Counted from the first letter of the stretch, positions 12,172 to 25,199 are shown. The stretch: 64,000 bases of DNA from Girardinichthys multiradiatus (GCF_021462225.1 NC_061797.1:3961001-4025000), one strand, 5' to 3'. Program-made: numbers and translations. The notes: generated by a model from the sequence alone, not told the origin.

Positions 12172-13781
12172 CAGGTCCTTCTCAAAATATTAGCATATTG
12201 TGATAAAGTTCATTATTTTCCATAATGCAATGATGTAAATTTAACATTCATATATTTTAGATTCATTGCACACTAACTGAAATATTTCAGGTCTTTTATT
12301 GTCTTAATACGGATGATTGTGGCATACAGCTCATGAAAACCCAACATTCCTATCTCACAAAATTAGCATATTTCATCCGACCAATAAAAGAAAAGTGTTT
12401 TTAATACAAAAAACGTCAACCTTCAAATAATCATGTACAGTTATGCACTCAATACTTGGTCGGGAATCCTTTGGCAGAAATGACTGCTTCAATGCGGCGT
12501 GGCATGGAGGCAATCAGCCTGTGGCACTGCTGAGGTCTTATGGAGGCCCAGGATGCTTCGATAGCGGCCTTTAGCTCATCCAGAGTGTTGGGTCTTGAGT
12601 CTCTCAATGTTCTCTTCACAATATCCCACAGATTCTCTATGGGGTTCAGGTCAGGAGAGTTGGCAGGCCAATTGAGCACAGTGATACCATGGTCAGTAAA
12701 CCATTTACCAGTGGTTTTGGCACTGTGAGCAGGTGCCAGGTCGTGCTGAAAAATGAAATCTTCATCTCCATAAAGCTTTTCAGCAGATGGAAGCATGAAG
12801 TGCTCCAAAATCTCCTGATAGCTAGCTGCATTGACCCTGCCCTTGATAAAACACAGTGGACCAACACCAGCAGCTGACACGGCACCCCAGACCATCACTG
12901 ACTGTGGGTACTTGACACTGGACTTCTGGCATTTTGGCATTTCCTTCTCCCCAGTCTTCCTCCAGACTCTGGCACCTTGATTTCCGAATGACATGCAGAA
13001 TTTGCTTTCATCCGAAAAACGTACTTTGGACCACTGAGCAACAGTCCAGTGCTGCTTCTCTGTAGCCCAGGTCAGGCGCTTCTGCCGCTGTTTCTGGTTC
13101 AAAAGTGGCTTGACCTGCGGAATGCGGCACCTGTAGCCCATTTCCTGCACACGCCTGTGCACGGTGGCTCTGGATGTTTCTACTCCAGACTCAGTCCACT
13201 GCTTCCGCAGGTCCCCCAAGGTCTGGAATCAGCCCTTCTCCACAATCTTCCTCAGGGTCCGGTCACCTCTTCTCGTTGTGCAGCGTTTTCTGCCACACTT
13301 TTTCCTTCCCACAGACTTCCCACTGAGGTGCCTTGATACAGCACTCTGGGAACAGCCTATTCATTCAGAAATGTCTTTCTGTGTCTTACCCTCTTGCTTG
13401 AGGGTGTCAATAGTGGCCTTCTGGACAGCAGTCAGGTCGGCAGTCTTACCCATGATTGGGGTTTTGAGTGATGAACCAGGCTGGGAGTTTTAAAGGCCTC
13501 AGGAATCTTTTGCAGGTGTTTAGAGTTAACTCGTTGATTCAGATGATTAGGTTCATAGCTCCTTTAGAGACCCTTTTAATGATATGCTAATTTTGTGAGA
13601 TAGGAATTTTGGGTTTTCATGAGCTGTTTGCCAAAATTATCCGTATTAAGACAATAAAAGACCTGAAATATTTCAGTTAGTGTGCAATGAATCTAAAATA
13701 TATGAATGTTAAATTTTCATCATGACATTATGGAAAATAATGAACTTTATCAAAATATGCTAATATTTTGAGAAGGACCTG
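12172..13781 (-). mobile_element. Nearly complete Tc1-like transposon
   Basis: 1610-bp element bounded by TA on both sides (12170-12171 and 13782-13783). The terminal inverted repeats are about 200 bp long and begin CAGGTCCTTCTCAAAATA at each end. The transposase runs on the minus strand between them. The close match of the two terminal repeats and the long open catalytic region suggest a fairly recent insertion in the mucin-SNRPA1 interval. Confidence 0.93.
12449..13453 (-). pseudogene. Tc1-like transposase with two N-terminal stops
   Basis: Reading from the ATG at 13453 gives about 334 codons ending TAA at 12449. The N-terminal helix-turn-helix region (start MGKTADLTAVQKATIDTLKQ) carries two in-frame TGA codons, near 13365 and 13229. 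The remaining 256 codons are open. The catalytic DD34E triad is visible: Asp in VRFSDESKF, Asp in QHDLAPAHS and Glu in NPIENLWDI. Family role: cut-and-paste transposition at TA sites. The stops should block full-length protein, so this copy is probably non-autonomous, though its terminal repeats could still be moved by another copy. Confidence 0.9.
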
Positions 13782-14329
13782 TAGACACTTTGTCATGGAT
13801 TTCTTTAGGTTTATTTCTGGGAGAGGTAGCTCACAAAACATTCCCTGACTCATCAGACTGGATTAAATCTGAATTGTAAACATCCTTGTTTAACAGTAAT
13901 CTCATGGATACCTTTTATCTCCACCCATTAGTCAATGAAAGAACTGACTTGGGGATGTTTGCTGTGTGGGACCGCCTTGCCCAAAGGTACTGTTTTCTGT
14001 TCAGCTCCCTGCTGTGTTTAATTTCTTAGTTGTGCCCTGGTATTCCTTTAAGACTTTGATCTCTAAAGTCCTGGGCAAATACCAAGGGTTAGGATATCAG
14101 CTGGGAACAGGATGTGGCTGGAGCCACTATGTAAAGAGGTAACAGGCATCCAACGCAAATGCTTGATTGATGGGATTCAGCTTAATGTCTAGAGCTACCA
14201 CCAGCCTAGCTGGGAGAATCTGACACGGACACATCCAACCACACAAAACTCACATACTGAAAAATTGTCACTTTATCCAGATAAACTTGTAAGAGACATT
14301 TTGACAGTCTTCCTAAAATATCCAGATGA

Positions 14330-14930
14330 AAATTCAACTATTTTGTTCTACTGCCTATGATTTTCATATGTCTAGGAGGCGCAGCTGTGGTCAGATGCGA
14401 TGTGTGGCAGAAAACTAACATTCCACATCCCCCTGAACACATCATCACCACCATAAGACATGGTGGTGGCAGCATGGTGCTACAGGGATGCATAATGTCT
14501 GTAGGGACAGGGCAATGATGGAAGAATATCTGTTGTAAGCTGCACAAGACTTGAGACTAGGGTGGGGATTCGTCCTCCAGCAGGACAACACCCCTACATA
14601 CACCCAGAGCAACCATGTTATGGGTTAGATCAAAGAAGATTAATGTGTTTGAATGGTCGAGTCAAAGTCCAGACCTAAATCCAGTTGAGCATCTGTGGTA
14701 GGACTTGCTGTTTTTAAATCTGACAGAACTTCAGGCATTTGGATCAAAAGAATGGGGAAAAAAATCAGGCTCTAGATGTGCAAAGCTGGTTGACAAATAC
14801 CTCAAAATACTTGGAGCTTTAATACCAGAAAAAAATTGGTTTTATAAAGTCTAGACCCTCAGCTGAACGCAAATGTACACCAAACATTTCATTTTCATTT
14901 GTAAAAACAAAGGTAAACACAAAATAAACC
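14330..14930 (+). mobile_element. Decayed Tc1-like element (second family)
   Basis: Plus-strand remnants of a transposase: HGGGSMVL-like near 14460, then CAAAGTCCAGACCTAAATCC encoding [11 protein letters not shown] followed by a stop. Many stops and frameshifts. It differs in sequence from the 12172-13781 element. Confidence 0.75.
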
Positions 14931-15171
14931 AAGTATCGTTTTACCCCAGTTCACGATGGCGCTCTATGTTGTGTTGATCTATTGCTTAAACTCAATTATA
15001 GTTTGTGGTTATGTGAAAAGAAATGTAAAAGGTCTGATTATTTTTGCTCCTCTTCTAGTTTAGTTCACAATGAGTACAAACAGAATAACATTCCTGAGGA
15101 GCATACAGTTCTAACCACCAACAACTGTCTTTTTATGGCTAAATGGAGTAGTGTGAGCAGGACAAACTGTT

Positions 15172-15400
15172 CAGTTCAAATCAAAAATACTTTATTCATC
15201 CCAAAGGGAAATTAAATGTTGTTGTAGCTCATATTATCCAGGTCTGCTCAAAGAGCCGTTGTAGATGCTGATTGCTGTGGGCAGGAAGGATCTGAAGAAG
15301 CCTCTGACTGAAGACACTCAGTCTCATGAAGAGGATGCTCACGGTTCTCCAGAATGTTCTTTTTATGAAGAATGCCTCTTTGCACAATTCTAGAATAAAA
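15172..15400 (-). mobile_element. L2-type LINE 3' fragment
   Basis: TCAAAAATACTTTATTCATCC followed by sequence very like the 3' ends of the L2 copies at 24300 (same orientation) and 34405-34886 (opposite orientation), with internal deletions. Only the last part of the reverse transcriptase and the 3' tail are present. 15400-16020 holds nothing else I can name. Confidence 0.75.
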
Positions 15401-16025
15401 TGTTGCTTCTTGTATTTTCAGAGAACTTTTAAGTAAATTGAAAACATGTTATCCATGCTTCCCATTAATTTGTGTATGGTAAGAAAACTTTAAAATGACA
15501 AGAGGAAAAAAGCTAATTTCCCAGGCAACAAATACAAACATATTCAATATCAACCCTATCCTAGAGCACCCACTTTTTTGTTTGGACATGATGCATTTAG
15601 CAGCCGGCTATCTTGGGGAAAACATCCTTTCACCTGTGGTTTTGTGCAGCTATTGCTCAGCAGCAGAGACATGGAGCAATCTGTTAGGGAACAGTACAGT
15701 GCTTTGTCCAAGCAAGCTGAGAATGGATGATAGACAATGAGAAGACTTCATCTTTTAGTTAACAGAAGGCTGCATGATCCTGCGAGCATATGTAAAGGGA
15801 CAGTGGTGCCTGGAGGAAAAAAACTACTTTTAATCCAGTGTCTGTAAATCCTGTAAATAAACCACAAGCTCTGCCACAGTAATTAAACCACTGAACTGTT
15901 GATTTAGCTCACAAATATTCCTGTCAAAATCTGATGTATCTGGAAATGTTCAGATATTGTTGCTAAAATGTGGATTAAGTCAAACACAATGCAGCAATGA
16001 TTGCAGAAGAAAAATAAAGCGGGAT

Positions 16026-16031
16026 TTTATT
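16026..16031 (-). promoter_or_regulatory. Polyadenylation signal of snrpa1
   Basis: AATAAA on the minus strand about 120 nt after the stop codon at 16152. It is a correctly placed canonical signal and predicts a short 3' UTR. Confidence 0.6.
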
Positions 16032-16151
16032 TGACAAAACAATGTCGTTTCACTCAAAGAAGTACAAGAAATCTGTTTAATGAGTCAATATACAAAATAA
16101 AACAGCACACCTATGTGCCACACAAGAAATCTGAAAAAAAAAAAATCAAAT

Positions 16152-19100
16152 TCAGGATCCATTTTCATGTGGCTCATCCTCCATATCTTCCTCCTCTCCT
16201 TGGTCCCCGTTATTCGTGCCATCTCCGTAACCTTCACCCATACGTGCCTCTGCACTATTATAGTCTTCCTCTTCTTCCTCTTCCATATCACTGGGGTCTG
16301 AGTTAACAAATGAACATAAATGAGATGATCTCTCATCACACAAAAGAGATTCTGAGATTCTTCTTGGTTTTATTGTGATTGATAACAGAAGTGAATTCAG
16401 TTCTTTAGTGACGTAATGACAGCGTGCAGCTCTACATTAAGGTGTCATAATGAGTAATCCCTGACGACACATTTTTCAGGAGTATAACAGGTGTGGATCA
16501 GTTACAGACTCACATGGCTATCTTCTTTAGCAACGCAGTGATGGAAAATTAGGTCACTGCTGATTCACAAAGATCTCAAGAAAATGATGTTCTTTTAAGT
16601 CCTGCATAGATTTTAGCTCCCTCCATAGGCTAAATATCATTAATTAAACATGACCGAGGATTTATAATGTTTGAAACATACTTTCGTATTTTGTACACAG
16701 CTGTGTTCTCAAGGTTCTTTAGATTCTATTACATATTTCTACTATTTTATAAAACAAAAAGTCATAAAACAGCATTACGGACCTGGTCTGAGATCTCGTC
16801 CTGGAATCTGGCCAGCCTGCAGCATGCCTTTCAACCTTTCCACCTCTGCCAGCGATGAAGCATGAGAGATGGCATCCTGAAATACAAATTCTAAATGACT
16901 GCATGTTTAAGGCACCAAACCGGAGCTCGGCTACTAGGTTCAGGGCGGTTTCTATTCCTCTCATTATTTATTTGCTTTGATTTTAGACATCGTTTAGCTC
17001 ATCAGCGTAGAGTACTATAGGCACCAGAACACAACAGGACACAGAGGCAAAGGTTTTGAAGTCTGGCGTGAACATATCAATGCATATTATTAGAAACACA
17101 GTGAAAGGGCGTTAATTGAATGTTTTTTTCCCTAATGTTATGAGTCACATGCTGGCTGCAGACTCCTACAGATTTTCAACACAAAGCATTTACCCTGAAT
17201 ATTACTGATATTTCTATTGCTGAGACTAATTATAGAACCTACATAACATGTAGAGTGATAGTGTATGGATGCAACCTTTAGACAACCCGAGTACATAAAA
17301 AAGCCTGAATTCCACACATTTCCAGATGTGTAGAAATCATGTGACTGATTGGGGAGAGACCATGGGTCACACTTGACAGACTGACCTTGATAGCTTCCAC
17401 ATCAGCTTGAGACGGCCCTGTCCTCTTCTTGTCGGGCTGTGCAGCCCCACCGGGAGTGAATCTGAAAGGAACACAGTTCATTTAGACAATGGCCTCCTGC
17501 CCCTTATCTGTGTGATTGGGACAGAGTACACATTGCAATGACCCCATAACTACATGTATTTTATAGAATATAAATACTACTTTAGGTCTGCGGCAATGAA
17601 GCACTTCATCAGGGATCCTGAGAAACTACTGTTTAACAAATCTCACGTTTTGGTTCGCCTGGCCATATCCTTAGCGAGCTGAACGCCTCGTTTGCCTTTG
17701 AACATTTTCTCTGCCTCCTGCCGTTCCTGGAACAACACACAGTTGGAGGAAAGTTTTTATTCATGGATACCTTTTCATTCATTGCACTTGGTGATCTATT
17801 CAGAATCAATAACATCAACAGCTTTTGGATTTGCCACAATTTACCTTGAGCTTTACTTTCTGAAAATCGAGTACACGGATCTGGGGAATTTTGTTGATGA
17901 CGTAGAGCCTATAATGCTTCTTGTTTGTCACAGGGTTCTTTAACAAGCTATAAAATACAGAAAAGATTGTGACGCATGTCTGTATGTTGATGGCTTAGAC
18001 CCATTAGAACTATATGTGAAAGCATACCTGAGAAGGGTTAACGTCTTCACTGAGGCCAGGAGGTCCAAATCTCCCTACAGACAAAAGGAGAACAAACAAA
18101 CAGAACACACAGTTCTGTTACATGAGCAGATGTTTTTAAAGTAGCTGGTCACAAAAGATGGAAATAAATAGACTTTACCTTTACAACCTGCTTAAATTAG
18201 ACCCTAAATTCCTCATGCCATGAGTATATTTAAAATGACGAGTCTGCCGACACCATTTTACATAAATCCAGCTACAGAAGATTTGACTTCATCCTTAATG
18301 TAGTCTAGGGGGCGCCATTGTGGATCTTCTGCCACCATCTCACCCTTTCCTAGCACCCTCCTTTGTCTCCCCAACCCTCTGTATATCCTCCTTCACTACA
18401 TCTACAAGCACAGCTAAAGAAAAATAAAATAGTGTGGAAAAAGTTCAATATTTTTGTCAGTCATTTGAGGAAGTGAAACTCATATAGATTTGTTATATTT
18501 GGAGTGAAACATGCTGTAAGGTTCTCAGTCAAAATTCGCTCTTCATCCAAAGGACTTTCAATTCAAGGCTAGAGACGGAGCAGTTCAGGCTTTTAGGCTG
18601 TTTGGGCGGTGCACAGATGCAGTCGTCCCTCTCATCTGAAAAAAGGACTTTGAAACACCAAGCAACACTCCAGTTCTTTTTCTTCTTAGACCAGGTGAGA
18701 CACTTCTGCCAATGCCTCTGGTTCAGGAGCGGCTTGACTTGTCTGTAGTGGCTCTTGAGGCGTTGGTTCCAGCCTCAGTTCACTCCTTGTGAAGCTTCCC
18801 CAATTGGATTTTGCTTGACAATCCTCTCCTGGCACATTTTGCTCCCACTCCTTCTCCTTTCACTCAACTTTCTATGAATATGCAACAACTTTTCACAATA
18901 TTCTGAGACACAGAATTTCAGGTTTATATTACTGAAGCTTTAATCATCAAAATTAGAAGAAAAAAAGTCTCAGTTAAAACAAACATGTAGTCCTTTTCCC
19001 ATTTTTGGCAACGGATAACTTAAAACCTTGTGGTTTAAAAGCAAAGATTAAAAAAGTTCTCTGGGGCAAAAAAAGGTTTAACAAAAACAGTTAGAAGAGC

Positions 19101-22100
19101 AGCAGAGGTTAAGCTAAGTTTTAATTCAATAGCCTCTTATGATGACATTGTTGTAAATAAGTGCTATATAAATAAATAATCTGAACTGAAACTATCTCTG
19201 TAGTTATGCTGCTATAGGCTTAGGCTGCTGGAGGACATAATAACCACTTTCACCCTCTTTGCTACATTCTCATACTACTCTCTAATTTTGCATTATTTGC
19301 TGTTATTTCAGCTTTTAACTTTGTTCTCTCTTTTCTCCTCCTAGAAGCTACACCTGGACTGGCTCTATGTCTACATGTGACACCTTTCTGGAGGGGGGCA
19401 TCATCCGAGCTTCTGCTGGCAACAACTTAATGCTCACCTTCTACTAATGATCCACATGGCCCTGTCTTTTAGTGTTTAACCCTTTCTCTCTCCTAGACAT
19501 GGAAATTGACTGAGCTTCTACTGTAACTATCTCTATGTTCTCTCTTTCAGACTCTAATCTTGAAAACTGGCTCAGAGTTTATCTGTTCTTTCTTTCTAGG
19601 TGAAACGACTAAAGGAGCTACATCCATTAACATTTACTTTTGCTTCCCAAAGAAAGTACTCCTGGATCAGTGCTTCTGTTCTTTGTGTGTCTCTGCTCTG
19701 TTCTCTCAAACCCCCAGTCGGTCGTGGCAGATGGCCGCTCACACTGAGCCTGGTTCTGGTTCTGCTGGAGGTTTCTTCCTGTTAAAAGGAAGTTTTTCCT
19801 CTCCACTGTCGCTACATGCATGCTCAGTATGAGGGATTGCTGCAAAGTCAACGCCAGTCACTGTTCACTGTCTCTACATGCTCATCCAGGAGGAGGGAAT
19901 GCTGCAAGTCACTGACTGGATGCAATCTGCTGGGTTTCCTTAGATAGAAAAACTTTTTATCCAATTTGAATAAAAACTGAATCTAACTGAACTGTTCAAT
20001 GGTTACGATTAATTGGAATGTATGAACCTGACTGTTGTGAAGAGCCTTGAGACAACATGTGTTGTGAATTGGCACTATATAAATAAACTGAATTGAATTG
20101 AATGTTTGCTCCGACTTGGTTCCCCCTCACAGATACTCCAAACAGCACAGATTGGGTCTTCTAGGAAAAGTTACTCACCAGCTCCTGGATGCTGTTGTTT
20201 GTGAGCACCAGCTCTCTGAGACTTGGCAGGGACTGCTCCAGATTCTCCCCAATCCGACTGGAGGAACACACAGCAAGATGAGCAACACAAAAGAAAACAA
20301 TTTCCCTACCCTTGATTAACAGCTGCCCCTCGTGTTAGAAACAAGAGGCTGCGTCAGATCTCATCAGATTCCATCAGTCTGGGTAATCATAGCAGAGCCA
20401 ATCACCGGCAGCACAAACTAGCAGGTTATTTTAACAAATATCTAACATTTGATACAAAAATGATTGACTACAAAGAAGAAGAAAAGCATAGAGATGTTTG
20501 AGAGAAATTTCTATGATCTTGTTCACACCCAGCACTAACATCTGTCCTGAGCGATCTGATCAGGTCCAGACAGCACTGGGTGCAAGTGTGGAAGCACTAG
20601 GTAATAGAACGCTGGCTAAGCACAGGTCAAATATCACAGAGGACTTCCTGTTCATCTAACATGAGGTCTACTCTTTACAATAGGAACCAAATCTGATCCC
20701 CTCACATACCCATCAGGTCCAACACCAGCCCACTGTGACACCTGTGCGGCACACATGCTGAGTAGGACTGCAACTAACAATTGTTTGGTAATTGATTAAT
20801 CTGTCAACTATTTTTCCGATTAATAATCAGATAGCAAAAGGTGCTAAATAGGAGATCTGTTACTGAATTTGTACCAGGTGAAGCTAAAGCTTTGCCACTT
20901 GAGGAGTTCTGGATAGAGCATATTTACAGATAAAGGTTTTTCATCTTAAATGCTAAATGTATATATCATTTGTACAATTTTTCCCTAATTACTGCTCTGA
21001 GTGGGTTGTTCTTTCAGCAAATGGTATGCTTTAGAGTCTGTGTATTCCAGTTAACAATTATTCGATTACTATATCAGATGACAATTATTTCAATAAACGA
21101 TTTATCTCCATTAATCTGATTAATTGTTTCAGCTCTAATGCTGAGCAATAAAACTATATGACAACCCAACCTGATGCAATCTCCCAATATGAGCCTTTAC
21201 TAATTAAGATCAGCAAATACCCTGTATTGCCAAAAGTATTTGCTTCCCTGCCTTGACTCGCATATGAACTTAAGTGACATCTCATTCGTAATCCATAGGG
21301 TTCAATATGACGTTGGTCCACGCTTTGCAGCTATAACAACTTCAACTAATCTGGGAAGGCTTTCCACAAGGTTTTGGAGTGTGTTCATGGGAATTTTTGA
21401 CCATTCTTCCTGAAGCACATTTGTGAGGTCATAGACTGATGTTGGATGATAATGCCTGTCTCTCCGTCTCCGCTCTGATTCATCCCAAAGGTGTTCTAGT
21501 AGGTTGAGGTCAGGACTCTCTGCAGGTCAATCAAGGTCATCCACACCAAACTCTCATCCATGTCTTTTTGGACCTTGCTTTGTGCACTGGTGCACAGTCA
21601 TCTCCAAACTGTTCCCACAAATTTAGCACCTTGGAAGTGTCTTAAATCTCTTGGTCTGCTGAAGCATTCAGAGTTCATTTCACTGGAACTAAACGGCCAA
21701 GCCCAGCTCCTGTAAAAACAACCCCACAGCATAATCCCCCCTCCACCAAACCTTACACTTGGCACAATACAGCCAAACAAGTATTGTTCTCCTGGCAGCC
21801 GCCAAACCCAGACTCATCTTTTAGATTACCAGATGGAGAAGCGTGAATCGTCACTTCAGAGAACATGCCTCCACTGCTCTGGAGTATAGTGGTGGCGTGC
21901 TTTACACCACTGCATCCGACGTTTTGCATTGCATTTGGTGATGGATGGCTCAGATGCAGCTGCTTGGCCGTGGAAACTAATTCCATGAATCTCTCTACGC
22001 ACTGTTTTTAAGCTAATCTGAAGGCCACGTGAAGTTTGGAGATCTGTATTGACTGACTCTGCAAAAAGTCTGTAAGTCTGCATTGTCCTGCCAGCTCTCC

Positions 22101-23790
22101 GTCAGTTTTACTTGGCCTACCACTTCCGGGCTGAGTTACTGTCGTTATAATACAACGGACAGTTGATTGTGGGATATTTAGGAGTGAGAAAATTTCACAA
22201 CTGGAACTGTTGCCAAGGTGGCATCCTATCAGAATACCACGCAGGAGTTCGCAGAGTTCCTGAGAGTGACCCACTCGTTCACGAATGTTTGTAGAAACAG
22301 TCTACATGTATAGGTGCTTGGCTTCTGTGGACATAGAAGTGATTGGAATAGATGATTTCAATTATGGTTTACTATATATTACTCTTCAAAGAACCAGGGA
22401 GGTCCATCTGTGAGCCACATAGTCTTGCTGTGGTTTTATAGACTGTAAATATGTGAAACTACAAGAGCCACAGGCAGACCTGAAAGGGCTTCCGTCTTTG
22501 TTTGCTACTAGATTTTCAGCAAGCATTCAAGTAGCTTTAGCTTATAAAGGAATGAGTTCTAACCAGCAGATCGTTTAGAAAAAGGTCCTAACTTATTATC
22601 TTTAGTCTATCTCCTTCTCTCCTGTGTTGGAGGTAGAGCAGATCTGTAAAGACGATGCATATTGGTGAAGTGAAATGTCTCCATCATCTGATCTTTAGAG
22701 ACATGGACTGACTGCTTCATTCAGAATGTTTCAGCATGCTAGGTCACCAGGTCATACATCACAGGGGAACGATATAGTGGCCACATCACAGAAAAATAAT
22801 GTTTATGTTATATGGTTGTATATAAAAATTATGTTACATGTTGTATTTATTGGCTGCCCTAATTTTAAATATCAGTAACAGACAGAGTAACATCAGATAA
22901 TCCTTTACTATTAAACTAATGGTGTCTAATACATCTATGAGGTGTCATGGGAACCTTGGTTGGATTCTCTTGGCACTGCCTGATAATACCAGTGATCCAT
23001 TCAACATGCCACTACTTCCATGATGTGATCACCTTATTAGATCATTTCACATCGATGTCAGACACATGCCAGTGAGGATAAAGTTATTTGAAAATGAGCA
23101 TCTAATGACTTCAATCAGACATGTTTTGAGTCCAGGCCAAACTAACTTACCAGATTCTGTTGTTGTTCATCAACAACGTTTTCAGCCTTTTGAGCAGAGG
23201 GAAGCCATCTAGTTTCCTCACTTCGTTGTCAGAGAAATCAATGGTGTCAAACTGGTCCAGAGTAGCTCCGAGGTTTTCCAGTACTGGGATTTTATAACCT
23301 TTAAAGTTAACCACAGGAAAGGGTGGTAGAACAAATGCGGTCCAGAAACACACACACATTTAAAGTGTCTTATTAGTTTAGTCTTTCACACAAACACATC
23401 AGGCCTTGAGCTTTTTCATTTAGCATTTAAATCCACGTTGGAAACTACGGTAACTCTACTGCTTGTCGTTTATCTCTGACAACTTTGACTTCCTACCACC
23501 ATGCTAGCGTTAGCAGGCCAGATTCCACGGATTAGCCAACAATATTAAACAAGTAGCACTGCCGTGAAGTAAAGCACCTATTATAAAAGCTTTGTAAGAC
23601 CTAATATTTAGTCCGGTGTCGGGGTTAATCCTACAGTAATTTGCGCTATCTGAATGGAGTTAAAGCAACGAGGCCTGATGCTGCTGTGAAGGAACCGGTT
23701 AAAGTTACCTCGCAAATCCAGTTCTCTATCTCTCACCGGGTTGGTGTACTGAGCAGCTTGCTCTATCAGCTCTGCAGATAGTTTCACCAT
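16152..23790 (-). CDS. snrpa1: U2 small nuclear ribonucleoprotein A' (complete)
   Basis: Nine coding exons in unbroken phase: 23790-23709, 23298-23151, 20257-20179, 18074-18028, 17947-17845, 17726-17647, 17461-17386, 16876-16783, 16297-16152, giving 855 nt or 284 residues. The protein starts [20 protein letters not shown] and carries the leucine-rich repeat fold ([32 protein letters not shown]), then [20 protein letters not shown] and the helical [11 protein letters not shown] segment. In the family, U2A' pairs with U2B'' and binds U2 snRNA stem-loop IV, part of the spliceosome that recognises the branch point, in the nucleus. The human protein is 255 residues; the extra length here is an acidic C-terminal tail ([10 protein letters not shown] to HENGS). 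Introns 2 and 3 are enlarged by Tc1 and hAT elements. Exon structure and similarity leave little doubt. Confidence 0.97.
18530..18970 (-). mobile_element. Truncated Tc1-like fragment in snrpa1 intron 3
   Basis: The stretch from about 18640 (AAAAGGACTTTGAAACACC, then ACTTCTGCCAATGCCTCTGG and GAGCGGCTTGACTT) aligns by eye with the transposase of the 12172-13781 element around 13010-13110. Heavily mutated. Confidence 0.65.
19130..20100 (+). repeat. Composite dispersed repeat in snrpa1 intron 3
   Basis: Contains two tails of the same type: GTGCTATATAAATAAATAAT near 19165 and TTGGCACTATATAAATAAAC near 20065, the latter followed by GAATTGAATTGAATG. A related tail occurs at 55990-56060. The middle (AGGAAGTTTTTCCTCTCCAC; CATCCAGGAGGAGGGAATGC) matches the piece at 66-130. 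No coding capacity seen. Confidence 0.6.
20763..21137. mobile_element. Non-autonomous hAT-type element with 8-bp duplication
   Basis: A 375-bp element in snrpa1 intron 2. Ends are TAGGACTGCAAC and, reverse-complemented from the other side, TAGAGCTGAAAC. It is flanked by identical 8-bp copies of ATGCTGAG (20755-20762 and 21138-21145). The interior is AT-rich with many ATTAAT/ATTGATTAAT motifs and no ORF. Eight-base duplications and TAGRGCTG tips are typical of hAT elements. Confidence 0.88.
21225..22360 (-). mobile_element. Decayed Tc1-like element (third family)
   Basis: Begins TATTGCCAAAAGTATTTGC and ends near GAAGTGATTGGAAT. The minus strand keeps transposase pieces in several frames: [11 protein letters not shown] near 22180, [19 protein letters not shown] near 22010, [15 protein letters not shown] near 21740. 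Stops, frameshifts and a deletion make it dead. It lies in snrpa1 intron 2, in the same orientation as the gene. Confidence 0.85.
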
Positions 23791-24299
23791 GCCGAAAATA
23801 AACCCAGACTTTAGGTTGAACACGTTTTTTTTTTTTTACAAAACTAATCAAAACGTGTCGGTTTCGGTGTCACACACACTACCGCCAGAACAAAGATTTC
23901 TTCTTCGTGTTTTTATTTTCTTCTTCGGAGGTACGTGGCGCCTTTCTAAAATCCATATTACAGCCACCTACCGGCCTGAAGCGTGGACATAAATACACGG
24001 TTGATGTAATTGGATGGCATATATAACGAATAGTAACATTTGACTCTTATTTTTAGTGTGGAATCTCCAACGTGATTCCTCACTGAAATATTAAAGGCAG
24101 AGTTGTTGTTTTTTTTTAGTGAGATTCGGTCCTCGATAGTTGATATCCTACCTGCAGTGAATAACTAAAACAGATTAGTAAAGTCCAGAAAAAGACGACT
24201 TCTGCCAAGTTATTAACATAGCAGAAATTAAATTACATTTATTTATCTATTTCATCTCAATAAATTTTACAAGACAGACAGGTCCAATTTATTTTCAAT

Positions 24300-25190
24300 T
24301 CAAATTCGATTCAAAAATACTTTATTAATCCTAAAGGGAAATTAAATATTGTAGCTCATATTATGCAGGTTTCTTCAAAGAGCCATTGTAGATGCTGATG
24401 GCTGTGGGCAGCAAGGATCTCCTGTAGCGGTCTGTCTTACAGCAGATCTGAAGAAGCCTCTGACTGAAGACACTCTGTTGTTGTAGGACAGTCTCAGGGT
24501 CCACCATAATGTTCTTGATTTTTTGAAGAATCCGTCTTTGCACAATGATCTCCAGAGGTTCCAGAGGAGTACCCAGAACAGAGCCAGCCTTCTTTATTAC
24601 CTTGTTGAGCTTTTTTAAGTTCCTGGCTCTGATGCTGCGACCCCAGCAGATGATGGCAGAAGAGATCACACATTCCACAACAGACTTATAGAAAATATGC
24701 AGCATATCGATGGAAACACCGAAGGCCCTAAGCTTCCTCAAGAAGTACAGTCTGCTCTGTCCCTTCTTGTAGACAGCTTCACAGTTGCATATCCACTCCA
24801 GTCTGTTGTCCAGATGAACATCAAGGTATTTATACTCCTCCTCCACCTCCACTTCTTCTCCCGTGATGGAGAAGAAGTGGAGGTGAAGGCTCCCTCTACT
24901 CAGCTTCTTGTCCATCTCTGATCCACCCCACAACTGCAGAATCATCTGAGTATTTCTGTAGATGACAGGAGTCTGTCTTGTGCTGGAAGTCTGAGGTGTA
25001 CAGAGTGAAAAGGAATGGTGAGAGTACAGTCCCCTGTGATGCTCCTATGCTGCTGGCTACCTGGTTAGACACACAACTCTTCAGTCTCACAAACTGTGGT
25101 CTGTTTGTCGGTAGTCTTTGATCCAGGACATTGGTGAGGCCTCCACCTGAGTCTTCTGGAGTGTCAGACGTAACCTGACACAAAAAAAAA
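24300..25190 (-). mobile_element. 5'-truncated L2-type LINE
   Basis: Minus-strand reverse transcriptase fragment. At 25198-24896 it reads GTVLSPFLFTLYTSDF then KYSDDSAVV (the RT A(S)DD box); after a frameshift, 24945-24361 gives the typical L2 C-terminus (IFYKSVVECVISSAIICWGR; RRSLLPTAISIYNGS). The 3' tail at 24300-24350 resembles those of the copies at 15172 and 34405. The 5' half is missing, as is usual for LINE insertions. Confidence 0.88.
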
Positions 25191-25199
25191 ACAGGCACA

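Noticed and set aside
16001..16343. Separate small genes on both strands at the snrpa1 3' end
   Set aside because: Shadows of snrpa1 exon 9 and its 3' UTR; splice phase assigns 16297-16152 to snrpa1.
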